Shown: positions 22,531 through 29,647 of the stretch, piece by piece
Numbering within the stretch: position 1 is the first letter of the stretch
Layout: each line of letters starts with the position of its first letter
Assembly (NCBI GenBank): GCA_964475205.1
Contig: CAYYVQ010000031.1
Location: 1 to 29,647 of the forward strand
Direction of reading: 5' to 3'
Length of the DNA: 29,647 nt
DNA from: CAYSRM01 sp964475205
Lineage (GTDB): Bacteria > Verrucomicrobiota > Kiritimatiellia > UBA8416 > CAYSRM01
Made by a program: the position numbers and the translations under genes
Notes under the pieces: generated by a model
Told to the model about the DNA's origin: nothing
What the model saw: the letters and a program-made list of their open reading frames with translations, nothing else
Database searches by the model: none

Positions 22531-25340
22531 TAATTCTCCCCTTCTTTCTCTTCTTCTCCCGGCTCGTCGCCAAGATCAGGTTGCGGCTGACGTTTCCCGT
22601 ACTTGCGCTGAATTTCTCCTGCAAGGGCGTATAGCCTGCGGTTTCGCTCCCGCCAGTCGGAGCTTATGAACCAGCTCTCGCCGTTTTCTTTGGCAGTGCC
22701 GGTTGTGTTGAGAACGCGGATACGTTCATCCAGCATCTCGCGGATGTTTTCAACAAGCTCTTTGCCGATAATCTGAGGCGCATCGGGATCAAGCCATACC
22801 TTTTCCAGATAAACGCGTGCAGCGACTTCCTGCGCCGACTCGCGCATCGCTTCAGATCGCGCAGTTGCCAGAGGCTCCTTCTTGCCCTTGCCAAACACAC
22901 GCGGCACACCGAAATTAAGATTCAATTGGCCCCATGCCGATTCCGGGTAACGGGCGGCCAGAGTCCCGCTCGGCCGTCCGCGGCTGTCTTTGAGCACGGA
23001 CCAGAAATCAGCGCCGAAACGGCCGATGCCTTTCGCGCCGCGGCGAACAGCAACATGAGGCCACTTGCGGTTGCGCGATCCCATCCACATCTCCAGCAGG
23101 CAGCGATAGGAGGTCAACGTGCTTCTCACGTTCATTTTTCTGGGGTAACGCGCCAGCCAATAAGGGGCCGACCAGCCAAATCCGTAACCTTCTTCCGGAT
23201 CCATCGGGTAACAGCCCATCCCCCATAAGGCAATGAACATACCGGACTTGTACCCTTTCCATTCCGGCAAACGGTAATGGGAGTGAACCGCCCACTGCGC
23301 GTCCGGCACAGCGTTACATATATCGTCCATGGCCTGTTTGGTAGGACGATGATCTCCGATCAAACCGAACAGAAGGGAATCCTTCATCTGCCTTTTTTCA
23401 AGCACAGCCATCATACCGTCAGTGACCTTCTTCCAGAATTCCCTGGCCTCCTGTGTGCCCCATGTCGGCCCGCGCGCCTCGAAATATCCGCCGGTGTCAG
23501 GGTCGTAAACACTGTACAAAATGGGCTTGTCATGTATCCGCCCGGCTTTGCCCTTCTGGTGGACACCCCCGGCATGACCCTGGCTGTACGGCGGCTCCCA
23601 GCTATAGAGAATCACACCGGGAATCCGGCCCATATGCTTGATGGCGGCATCAAGATATTTTTCTACAATAGTGAAATCCGGTTGCATCTCGCCTTCCTCG
23701 TCCGGTATCCAGCGAACCATGGCATGCTGGTTCCCGAAATGTGTGCGCCGGATAGCGCTGATATACAGGGTCTTGACGCCCATATCGCCCAACAGGGCGA
23801 AGCTCTTGTCCAGTAAAGCGAAATGCGCGTCGGACCACAGTGGGACATCATAGGCCATAGCCACGCTTTCAGGCGACTGGATCAGATCGACATGACCGGG
23901 AAACTCTGAGGATGGGGGAAGAAGATATTCACATACCTCAAGCTGAAGTCTGGACTGGCGCTGATCAACGCCCTCCGCGTTGATGGTAACCGTCCCTTCA
24001 TAGGTCCCGGGCTTTGCATCCTCAGGCACATGCACCGTCAGCCAGACAGGTTGTACCGAACGATCGTGCTTACCTCCGGTTGGAACCTCCTCGGGCGGCA
24101 CAAGCTCCAGGGAGTCGAACGTATTGCCGCCGCCATCGGGCAGCCCGTAGCGAATGATGACCGAGGACTTCGGGATAACACCCGGCCCGCTCAAATCAGA
24201 GACCGCCACTTTGAGGCCTTTGATCGGCTTCTCGTCGCCTACAACGATCTGCCCGGAAAAGCTTCCATTGCGCGTTCCTACAATCTGAATAGGATTAAGC
24301 AAAGCAAATGGATCAGCATAATCCGACTTACCCACTCTCTGAACAATACTCTGGTTCCAGGACTTAAATCCCTGGCCGGGCCGCGGCCCAAGGTTGGGCA
24401 GAACAGCGTCGCCCGGCTTACCCTTAAGTTCGATCATGTTGAGTCCCAGCCGCGTCCACCAGCGATCATCGCTGGTAGAGTTCATGCCTTTTGGCCGCGA
24501 AACATAACGCGCTGCCGGCGTCGGCGCGCGATGCACACTGACGGCCAGAATATTCATGCCCTTGCGAAGTTTTGAAGCCGGGATCACATCGTCAGATACC
24601 GACCTTGTGCGCAGCGCGACACCATCCTTCACCTCTTGCGGCGCTTTACTGCGGGCGCGGCGCGTGGACTGCCTGGTCCACGGCAGGACGAATCCGTCCG
24701 GCATGTAATCGGCCCGGTCAGGATAAGGTTTTGCCGGCGTAAACGCGTCTACCTGCCCACCGGGCATGTGCATGCGAAGAACTTCTTCTCCGTTAAGATA
24801 GACAACGGCGCCTCCACGATAGCTCAAAGAAAACTTAAGATCACCTGCCGCCTTTGGATCTTTTACTTCGAAAGCGCCTCGCATCAGAATGGTTTTCCAT
24901 CCCTCGTCACGGGAGAAATAAGAATCCATCAAGGGACCTCGTCCGCGAAACCAGTCGCTGTCGTTGAAATCCGGCTGCATCCAGTTTTCAGGTATGCTTG
25001 AGGGTATGCGCAGAATGGATTTTTTCGGAGTTTTTTTAACCTCCCAGCGCTCCTTTGTCAGGGTGGGCTTGTCGGGGTGGCCCTTGAACCAGCTATAAAC
25101 CCTTGTGCCGCTTTTGAAGTCGTGAACCACCTTGCCGTGAACGATCTTGCCCGACAGGTCAATAACTTCGGGCGTTTCCCGTACGGTACAGATGCGCCAG
25201 AAACTCTTTGTGTTAAGAATGGTCCCGTTCGCTTCGGCCTTGCCCTCCTCGCATCTGGCAACCAGAGGCAATAGGACCGTCAACGAAAACACCCCGACCG
25301 CCGTTAAAAAGAATCTAGGAAACCGACTGATTATATTCAT
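22530..25340 (-). CDS. Secreted multidomain glycoside hydrolase-like protein (GH123/DUF4091-like)
   Basis: A 936-residue protein with an N-terminal hydrophobic export segment (FFLTAVGVFSLTVLLPLVARC; the Cys could be a lipid site). Residues about 100-310 form a jelly-roll binding-type domain (NWMQPDFNDSDWFRGRGPLM, AVVYLNGEEVLR, LRKGMNILAVSVHR). Residues about 360-470 hold a beta-sandwich with NGSFSGQIVVGDEKPIKGL, the N-terminal pattern of GH123-like and DUF4091 proteins. A TIM-barrel-like region follows to about 800 (LGDMGVKTLYISAI, MGRIPGVILYSWEPPY, SLLFGLIGDHR). The C-terminus is a highly charged, disordered tail (GEEEKEGE). AAGGAG lies 12 bases before the ATG. With the coupled PL26-like enzyme it presumably degrades a complex extracellular glycan. 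The family call is moderate. Confidence 0.6.
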   Translation of the reverse strand: MNIISRFPRFFLTAVGVFSLTVLLPLVARCEEGKAEANGTILNTKSFWRICTVRETPEVIDLSGKIVHGKVVHDFKSGTRVYSWFKGHPDKPTLTKERWEVKKTPKKSILRIPSSIPENWMQPDFNDSDWFRGRGPLMDSYFSRDEGWKTILMRGAFEVKDPKAAGDLKFSLSYRGGAVVYLNGEEVLRMHMPGGQVDAFTPAKPYPDRADYMPDGFVLPWTRQSTRRARSKAPQEVKDGVALRTRSVSDDVIPASKLRKGMNILAVSVHRAPTPAARYVSRPKGMNSTSDDRWWTRLGLNMIELKGKPGDAVLPNLGPRPGQGFKSWNQSIVQRVGKSDYADPFALLNPIQIVGTRNGSFSGQIVVGDEKPIKGLKVAVSDLSGPGVIPKSSVIIRYGLPDGGGNTFDSLELVPPEEVPTGGKHDRSVQPVWLTVHVPEDAKPGTYEGTVTINAEGVDQRQSRLQLEVCEYLLPPSSEFPGHVDLIQSPESVAMAYDVPLWSDAHFALLDKSFALLGDMGVKTLYISAIRRTHFGNQHAMVRWIPDEEGEMQPDFTIVEKYLDAAIKHMGRIPGVILYSWEPPYSQGHAGGVHQKGKAGRIHDKPILYSVYDPDTGGYFEARGPTWGTQEAREFWKKVTDGMMAVLEKRQMKDSLLFGLIGDHRPTKQAMDDICNAVPDAQWAVHSHYRLPEWKGYKSGMFIALWGMGCYPMDPEEGYGFGWSAPYWLARYPRKMNVRSTLTSYRCLLEMWMGSRNRKWPHVAVRRGAKGIGRFGADFWSVLKDSRGRPSGTLAARYPESAWGQLNLNFGVPRVFGKGKKEPLATARSEAMRESAQEVAARVYLEKVWLDPDAPQIIGKELVENIREMLDERIRVLNTTGTAKENGESWFISSDWRERNRRLYALAGEIQRKYGKRQPQPDLGDEPGEEEKEGEN

Positions 25341-25496
25341 TCTTATTGTTTACTCCTTGTCTGTTTATTTCTCAATGGCGCCCTGTGGGCGCAGCCACAT
25401 ACATATCCAAGTTGTCTTGTCCATCGTGTCAAAAAAATCCTATTGTTTTTAATTATTCCCGGTTTCTCTTCTGTCGTGATGTTGTCAGGAGTCAAG

Positions 25497-25634
25497 GGCG
25501 TGTTGCCGAAATCGAAAGAGCGCCTTCGGCGAGATGTCTCGGCAAGCTCGACATGACAGTTTCCTAAGCAATTCGGACCTTCGAACCTTGTCATCCCGAG
25601 CGAAGTCGAGGGATCTCTCTTTGAGCAACACGCC
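25497..25634. repeat. MITE/REP-like palindromic intergenic element (138 bp)
   Basis: The element is bounded by a perfect 10-base inverted repeat, GGCGTGTTGC (25497-25506) and GCAACACGCC (25625-25634). Inside, GAGATGTCTCGGCAAGCTCG-ACATGACA (25531-25558) is an imperfect inverse of the CTTGTCATCCCGAGCGAAGT-CGAGGGATCTCTC block (about 25587-25619), so the whole can fold into one long hairpin. The TGTCATCCCGAGCGAAGTCG-type block is, as I recall, a widely dispersed intergenic repeat in many bacterial phyla. There is no transposase and no ORF. It lies in the 320-base gap between the GH123-like and sialidase-like genes, which holds nothing else recognisable. Confidence 0.75.
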
Positions 25635-25660
25635 GTTGAACATTATTATTGATACGACCA

Positions 25661-26878
25661 TCAGTCATCTAACCACGAAGGAATTTCGCCGTCACCTGTG
25701 AGTTCGCCCTGTATCAGCCATGTGAGGTTGAAACGGGCCACCTTGGCGCCCGGGCCATTCTCGTACATTACATAAATCCAGCCTTCGCTCGGGGTTCCGG
25801 GGCATCCGGCAGCTATTGACGAATAGGCGAACCTGTCTGGATCGACCTGTCTCTTCACCGGCCATGTCCTGGCGCCGTCGAAGCTGGCCCAGACATATCC
25901 GTTGTTGCGAGGCTTGCCGTCATCAATTATGTTGCCGAATATCAGAATATCTTTTCCTTTGACCGGCAGACGCGTGAGGCCGCCCATCGCGCCGTAATCA
26001 TTGTTCTGACATCCATCAGGAAGCGTCTCATTAATCGCGGCGTCCTGCCAGGTCTCACCGCCATCATGGCTCCAGGCTTCCCAGCGGCGCTTTGCATTTT
26101 TGCCCTTGGGCGCCCAGTGACGACGGGAGTTGTAATAGATTGTCCCGTCGGAGAGTTCCGCTATGGAGCCCTCGCCCGTGCCGATTTCGGGAAACGGGCT
26201 GCTGCTGTGCCAGATTGTGCCGCCGTCGTCGCTGTAGATGGAGGTATTATAGCCCCGGTTTGCGTTGTAAACTCGAGCCGGTCTTAATAGACGCCCTTTA
26301 TGTTTTCCATGCCGTAGCGTTATACCGTGTTCCGCCATATGCATGGCCGGTACATAGCCGTTTTTGTCCGGACGAATCTTAATTTTGACATGTTTCCATG
26401 TCTTGCCGTCGTTTGTGCTGCGGTATACTTTGTACTTTCCAATGGATGTTTGAGGTTTCTCGGTAGGCAGTCCGCCGGATTGAACAAATACAAATATGTT
26501 TCCGTTGGTTTCGTCAACCGTTACCCCGCCGGCGTGCCCGCCGTCGGCAACGCGAATTTTCTCGCCCCAGGTTTTGCCGCCGTCTTCACTGCGGCGCACC
26601 CTGTAACCTCTTCTTAATCCCCATGTAGCCAGCACTGTTCCTTCCGTAGTAACCACGATGTTGGGCATTCGAATACCCCAGAATACCCTCTGCACATCGA
26701 ACCTCGGTTTGCCTAGAAACGGTTCAATGCCGCCTTCAACAGGTCGGTCAGAGTGGGTTTCCGGTGGCGTGGTGTTTGCGGCGGCCTGACAGTATCCGGC
26801 TGCCAGCCACACGGCGGCGCCAAGGCCAAGAGTCAGCATTTTTGTGTCGGCTGTAAATATTCGCTTAATCTTTCGCAT
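25661..26878 (-). CDS. Secreted sialidase-like (BNR/Asp-box) protein
   Basis: A 405-residue protein from ATG 26878, chosen over 26893 because GGAG lies about eight bases upstream. Its export signal is MLTLGLGAAVWLAAGYCQA. The body is a six-blade-type propeller with Asp boxes (SxDxGxTW): SEDGGKTWG, STNDGKTWK, SDDGGTIWH, SHDGGETWQ and the degenerate SFDGARTWP. A basic patch near the start (GIRMPNIVV, LRRGYRVRR) and AMHMAEHGITLRHGKHKGRLLRPARV resemble the RIP-type and active-site segments of exo-alpha-sialidases. A sialidase or related glycosidase acting outside the cell is the best reading. Catalytic Tyr/Glu/Arg residues cannot be fixed by eye. Confidence 0.72.
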   Translation of the reverse strand: MRKIKRIFTADTKMLTLGLGAAVWLAAGYCQAAANTTPPETHSDRPVEGGIEPFLGKPRFDVQRVFWGIRMPNIVVTTEGTVLATWGLRRGYRVRRSEDGGKTWGEKIRVADGGHAGGVTVDETNGNIFVFVQSGGLPTEKPQTSIGKYKVYRSTNDGKTWKHVKIKIRPDKNGYVPAMHMAEHGITLRHGKHKGRLLRPARVYNANRGYNTSIYSDDGGTIWHSSSPFPEIGTGEGSIAELSDGTIYYNSRRHWAPKGKNAKRRWEAWSHDGGETWQDAAINETLPDGCQNNDYGAMGGLTRLPVKGKDILIFGNIIDDGKPRNNGYVWASFDGARTWPVKRQVDPDRFAYSSIAAGCPGTPSEGWIYVMYENGPGAKVARFNLTWLIQGELTGDGEIPSWLDD

Positions 26879-26892
26879 GTCAATCTCCGGCA

Positions 26893-26922
26893 ATTTCGTG
26901 TGTTTAGCGCATTGCGTAGTTT
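26893..26922 (-). repeat. Diverged copy of the AACTACG-type small repeat
   Basis: On the minus strand the segment AAACTACGCAATGCGCTAAA and its continuation CACACGAAAT resemble the arms at 18411-18440 and 18487-18516 (AACTACGAAACACG with CTAAA/CGAAA units). It lies in the 72-base spacer between the sialidase-like gene and the next gene. Confidence 0.5.
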
Positions 26923-26950
26923 CTTTCTTCTCATTCTCTTTCTGATCTCA

Positions 26951-29524
26951 TCATGGTATTGCCACCGTTTCACTCAGCTCTGCGTTCAGGCGCACGGCCG
27001 CTACGCGGCAGCTAATCGAATCGTTCACGTAGGCGTGCGTATCGGAAACCGCCACGTACGTCGGCCATGCAAGAGGAACATCCGGATGGCTTCGCTCCGA
27101 GCTTTCGTACATGTAGGCAGTCTCCGAAGCTTTGCCGCCTCCGATCGAATCCTGATTGCCGTAATGGCCGAAGTGACCCATGTAATTATTGTTGTTATCA
27201 ACAAACTCCACGCGGAATTGGCCCAGGTTCGGGTAAAACACGCGGCCCCAGTCATCCACGTCGAACCCGGCGCCCTCGCACATGCAGGTGGGTGTGCCGA
27301 TGGGATACGTCTCGGAATAAGGCGCAAAGCCCGACCTGTACCATTCGGCATTCTGGAGGGTGCCGTTTTCAAGTGGGTTCCAATAGTAATGGTATCCGAA
27401 CTTTATTTTAGGCGCCTGCTTCAACGCTTCGGGCATCTTGCCATTAGCGCTGGGTCCGATTTCGCCTTCCTTGTACCAGATGGCGCCGCCCTCAGGTGGA
27501 AACTTGACAATGCCCCCGTACATATAACTGTACCAGTATTCGCTGGAAAACTTCATGCGTTCCTCCAGCGGGGACATGCGCTCATTAAAAAACGCCGGCA
27601 GGGGCTGATCCGGATCGCGCACCATACCGCCGATATAAATGTTTCCCTTGGAATCTACGCGTGGGATCGACCCCTTGGTGAGTTGCCAGATGACGGTACG
27701 CCGCTCCTCGTGGTCGAATCCCATGACATTGAGGGTGTGAAAACGGCTCTTGCTGCCGCCCAGGTAGTGTGGTTTTGGAACAAAGTATATTTCATCGCCG
27801 TGCAAAGCCATGTAGTTCTGAGTAAAGGTCATGATTCCGCCCCACGTTCCCCTGTGCGTATCCTTCCCGTCCCAGTTCAGAGGCTTGGCATCGCGCGTCC
27901 AGCGATTGACGCCGAGCCGATAACTCAATGTGATCAGGCTCCCGTCCTCGGCGGCGAGCAACTGGGTAGCCTTGTCGCTCATTTTGTGGCTGGCGCCCAG
28001 ATAGAGGGTGTCGAGAAGCTTGTGCGTCTTGCCGCAGATGCGATGCCAGCGCTCGCCGGATATCTTGACATAAAGTTCGTCGCGCAGACGGTCATAGGAC
28101 AAATCGCGCGGGCCCTCTACCCTGAGACCTTCGGGCCGCGGATCGCCCAGGATGTTCAGGGCATCACCGGTGTCCTCGATACAGGTGAAGCCGGGTCCAT
28201 AATGCGTGTTCGGCATCCAGATTCGTACGGAATCCTCTGAAGCATCAACTGCAATTCGCCAGTACCCGCGCGCTTTAGGAACCTTTCCGCGGTATAATTC
28301 CTTGCCCTTGGCATCGAACTTTATGATGCCGGGTTTTTTCTTCTTGATTGAACAAACATAGATCTCGCCCGTGGAAGGATTGACACCCAGCGTATCAGGG
28401 GTATCGACCGGAAACTCGCCAACATAAGAGCCGTCCGCTTCATTGAAAATCACCACCCGATTAGCCTTGCCATCGGCAACATAGAGCTTGCCCTTGGCGG
28501 CGGCAACCCCGCGCGGTTCGGTTAACAAGCCGCCTTCGGTTCCTGCCTTGCTCGGGTCACCCACGAAAACTTCGCCAGCGCTGCGGTCAGCGACAGGTAC
28601 GCGCACAACGCAGGGCAACCCGCTTTTCTTCTGGCCCATTCCGGACACATAAACGTACTTATCATCGCTGCTGACCCCGATACAGGCTTTCCAGAAAGAG
28701 GTTTTTTTTGACTGAACGGCATCTGGAAGAATTTTCGGCCCGAGAAAGTCGTCGTAGGCGCACCCGCCATCGGCATCGACTGCAACGAGGCGCTTGCCGG
28801 CCAGCCAGTAGGCTCTGCCGCTCGAATCCACCGCCGCAAAACTACCGTATGGGCCAGGGAGGCTGCGTCCCCGCTGCTTGCTCGGGTCCGGGTAGAATTC
28901 AAGTTGCTGCCAGTTATGCATCCGCGGCACGAGCCGTCCGTTATCGTCACTGAACGCGCCGGTGGCTTTTGTGCGCTCATGCGGAATGTCGGCCTGGAAT
29001 GGTTTCAAGGTTCTGACGTAGCGGCCCTCCCGGTTCAGGATCTTTATGTCAATATTGCCCATGCTGCCGTTGGCCGTGCTGTGCTTGTCAAACGCGTACA
29101 CCTGCCCTTTTGGTCCGACGGCAACAGCATAGACCCGGCCCATCGAATGTGGGTTCTCCAGCGCAAAACCGTCGAATTCCGGCTTAATCCGAGCGCGGAC
29201 GCGGAATGAGAACGGCCCGCCTTGCGCGGTGTTGCCCTTGTCGTCTTTGCCGTCCCAGATCAGATTCTGTTCAAGGCCTGACTTCAACGGTGCAGGGGGC
29301 GGGTTCTGGGAATCTAGCATACCGGCAACCCAGTGCCGGACGATCTTGCCTTCGGCATTCACTACTGCGACTTCAACGTCCGTCGGTTCAGAAACTGCAA
29401 AGGTCAGGCGTCCACCGGATGAGGCTTTGGGTTTTTGGGTGAATGTGACCGCCGCCAATGCCTGCGCACAGACTGCCAACCCGATTACGGCTGTCATTAG
29501 AACATAAAGTGATATTTTTCTCAT
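26951..29524 (-). CDS. Secreted NHL-type beta-propeller protein with FlgD-like Ig domain
   Basis: An 857-residue protein with a clear signal peptide (MRKISLYVLMTAVIGLAVCAQALA). Residues about 45-115 form a FlgD-like Ig module: VAVVNAEGKIVRHWVAGML, then LIWDGKDDKGNTAQGGPFSFRVRA. This is followed by many NHL/SMP-30-like blades (VYAVAVGPKGQVYAFD, EPRGVAAAKGKLYVADGKANRVVIFN, TLGVNPSTGEIYVCS, GFDVDDWGRVFYPNLGQFRVEFVDNNNNYMGHFG). AGGAGG lies seven bases before the ATG. The architecture fits an extracellular binding or scaffold protein, and similar ones are abundant in PVC bacteria. No catalytic motif is seen. The 123 bases upstream to the window edge contain a GCAGCTGC palindrome and AT-rich sequence but no promoter I can defend. 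Confidence 0.7.
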   Translation of the reverse strand: MRKISLYVLMTAVIGLAVCAQALAAVTFTQKPKASSGGRLTFAVSEPTDVEVAVVNAEGKIVRHWVAGMLDSQNPPPAPLKSGLEQNLIWDGKDDKGNTAQGGPFSFRVRARIKPEFDGFALENPHSMGRVYAVAVGPKGQVYAFDKHSTANGSMGNIDIKILNREGRYVRTLKPFQADIPHERTKATGAFSDDNGRLVPRMHNWQQLEFYPDPSKQRGRSLPGPYGSFAAVDSSGRAYWLAGKRLVAVDADGGCAYDDFLGPKILPDAVQSKKTSFWKACIGVSSDDKYVYVSGMGQKKSGLPCVVRVPVADRSAGEVFVGDPSKAGTEGGLLTEPRGVAAAKGKLYVADGKANRVVIFNEADGSYVGEFPVDTPDTLGVNPSTGEIYVCSIKKKKPGIIKFDAKGKELYRGKVPKARGYWRIAVDASEDSVRIWMPNTHYGPGFTCIEDTGDALNILGDPRPEGLRVEGPRDLSYDRLRDELYVKISGERWHRICGKTHKLLDTLYLGASHKMSDKATQLLAAEDGSLITLSYRLGVNRWTRDAKPLNWDGKDTHRGTWGGIMTFTQNYMALHGDEIYFVPKPHYLGGSKSRFHTLNVMGFDHEERRTVIWQLTKGSIPRVDSKGNIYIGGMVRDPDQPLPAFFNERMSPLEERMKFSSEYWYSYMYGGIVKFPPEGGAIWYKEGEIGPSANGKMPEALKQAPKIKFGYHYYWNPLENGTLQNAEWYRSGFAPYSETYPIGTPTCMCEGAGFDVDDWGRVFYPNLGQFRVEFVDNNNNYMGHFGHYGNQDSIGGGKASETAYMYESSERSHPDVPLAWPTYVAVSDTHAYVNDSISCRVAAVRLNAELSETVAIP

Positions 29525-29647
29525 TTTGTTGCCTCCTAACCTGATCTATTGACGCGCCGAGTTTACCGCAGCTGCAAGGCGCAGCGAGCTTAAGTATTGA
29601 AAATATAACAGCAAAAGTTTCCCTGGTCTATGTACAAAACAAGCTGT

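Noticed and set aside
26753..28240. 495-codon plus-strand open frame
   Set aside because: It lies entirely antisense to the NHL-propeller and sialidase-like genes, has no domain, signal or ribosome site, and reflects codon bias of the real minus-strand genes.
1..29647. CRISPR arrays, tRNAs, rRNAs, transposases or integrases
   Set aside because: None found on reading through; mobility of the region is suggested only by the direct repeats.

Overview
The window is dominated by a carbon-phosphorus (C-P) lyase locus for phosphonate use (about 5.1-17.3 kb). It is embedded in an accessory region of secreted carbohydrate-active and beta-propeller proteins, nearly all on the minus strand. The mixture of secreted sialidase-like, PL26-like, GH123-like, NHL-propeller and four-helix-bundle (S23-type) genes, a Gram-negative porin ending in Phe, and small dispersed intergenic repeats suggests a Gram-negative bacterium of the PVC superphylum (Lentisphaerota, Kiritimatiellota or Planctomycetota type), perhaps from a metagenome assembly. 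No rRNA, tRNA or marker gene is present, so this placement is inference.

Layout. 1-3.6 kb (minus): an ORF cut by the left edge, a secreted repetitive surface-type protein, decayed coding material, a truncated copy of a TIM-barrel gene and a secreted propeller-like protein. 3.6-4.95 kb (plus): a porin with its own terminator. 5.1-15.1 kb (plus): phnC-phnD-phnE, a 5'-truncated hexapeptide acyltransferase, phnG-phnH-phnI-phnJ-phnK-phnL, an inositol-monophosphatase-family gene and a 2H phosphoesterase. 17.3-15.2 kb (minus, convergent): phnM, a metallophosphoesterase and a 56-residue small ORF, all overlapping. 17.4-29.5 kb (minus): an intact TIM-barrel protein, a second propeller-like protein, a four-helix-bundle protein, a PL26-like lyase coupled to a GH123-like protein, a sialidase-like protein and a large NHL/FlgD-Ig protein.

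How it works together. PhnCDE would import phosphonates. PhnGHIL would form 5-triphosphoribosyl-1-phosphonate, PhnM would remove pyrophosphate, and PhnJ (with PhnK) would cleave the C-P bond to give 5-phosphoribosyl 1,2-cyclic phosphate. The usual finishing enzymes PhnP and PhnN are absent here. Three phosphoesterases of other families (2H, metallophosphoesterase, IMPase-like) occupy the locus instead. My main hypothesis is that they form an alternative end of the pathway that releases phosphate and ribose 5-phosphate.

The whole phn segment lies between two directly repeated, base-identical stretches (330 bp and 123 bp, split differently in each copy) about 15.2 kb apart. This marks a segmental duplication with deletion, a potentially excisable island, or an assembly junction.
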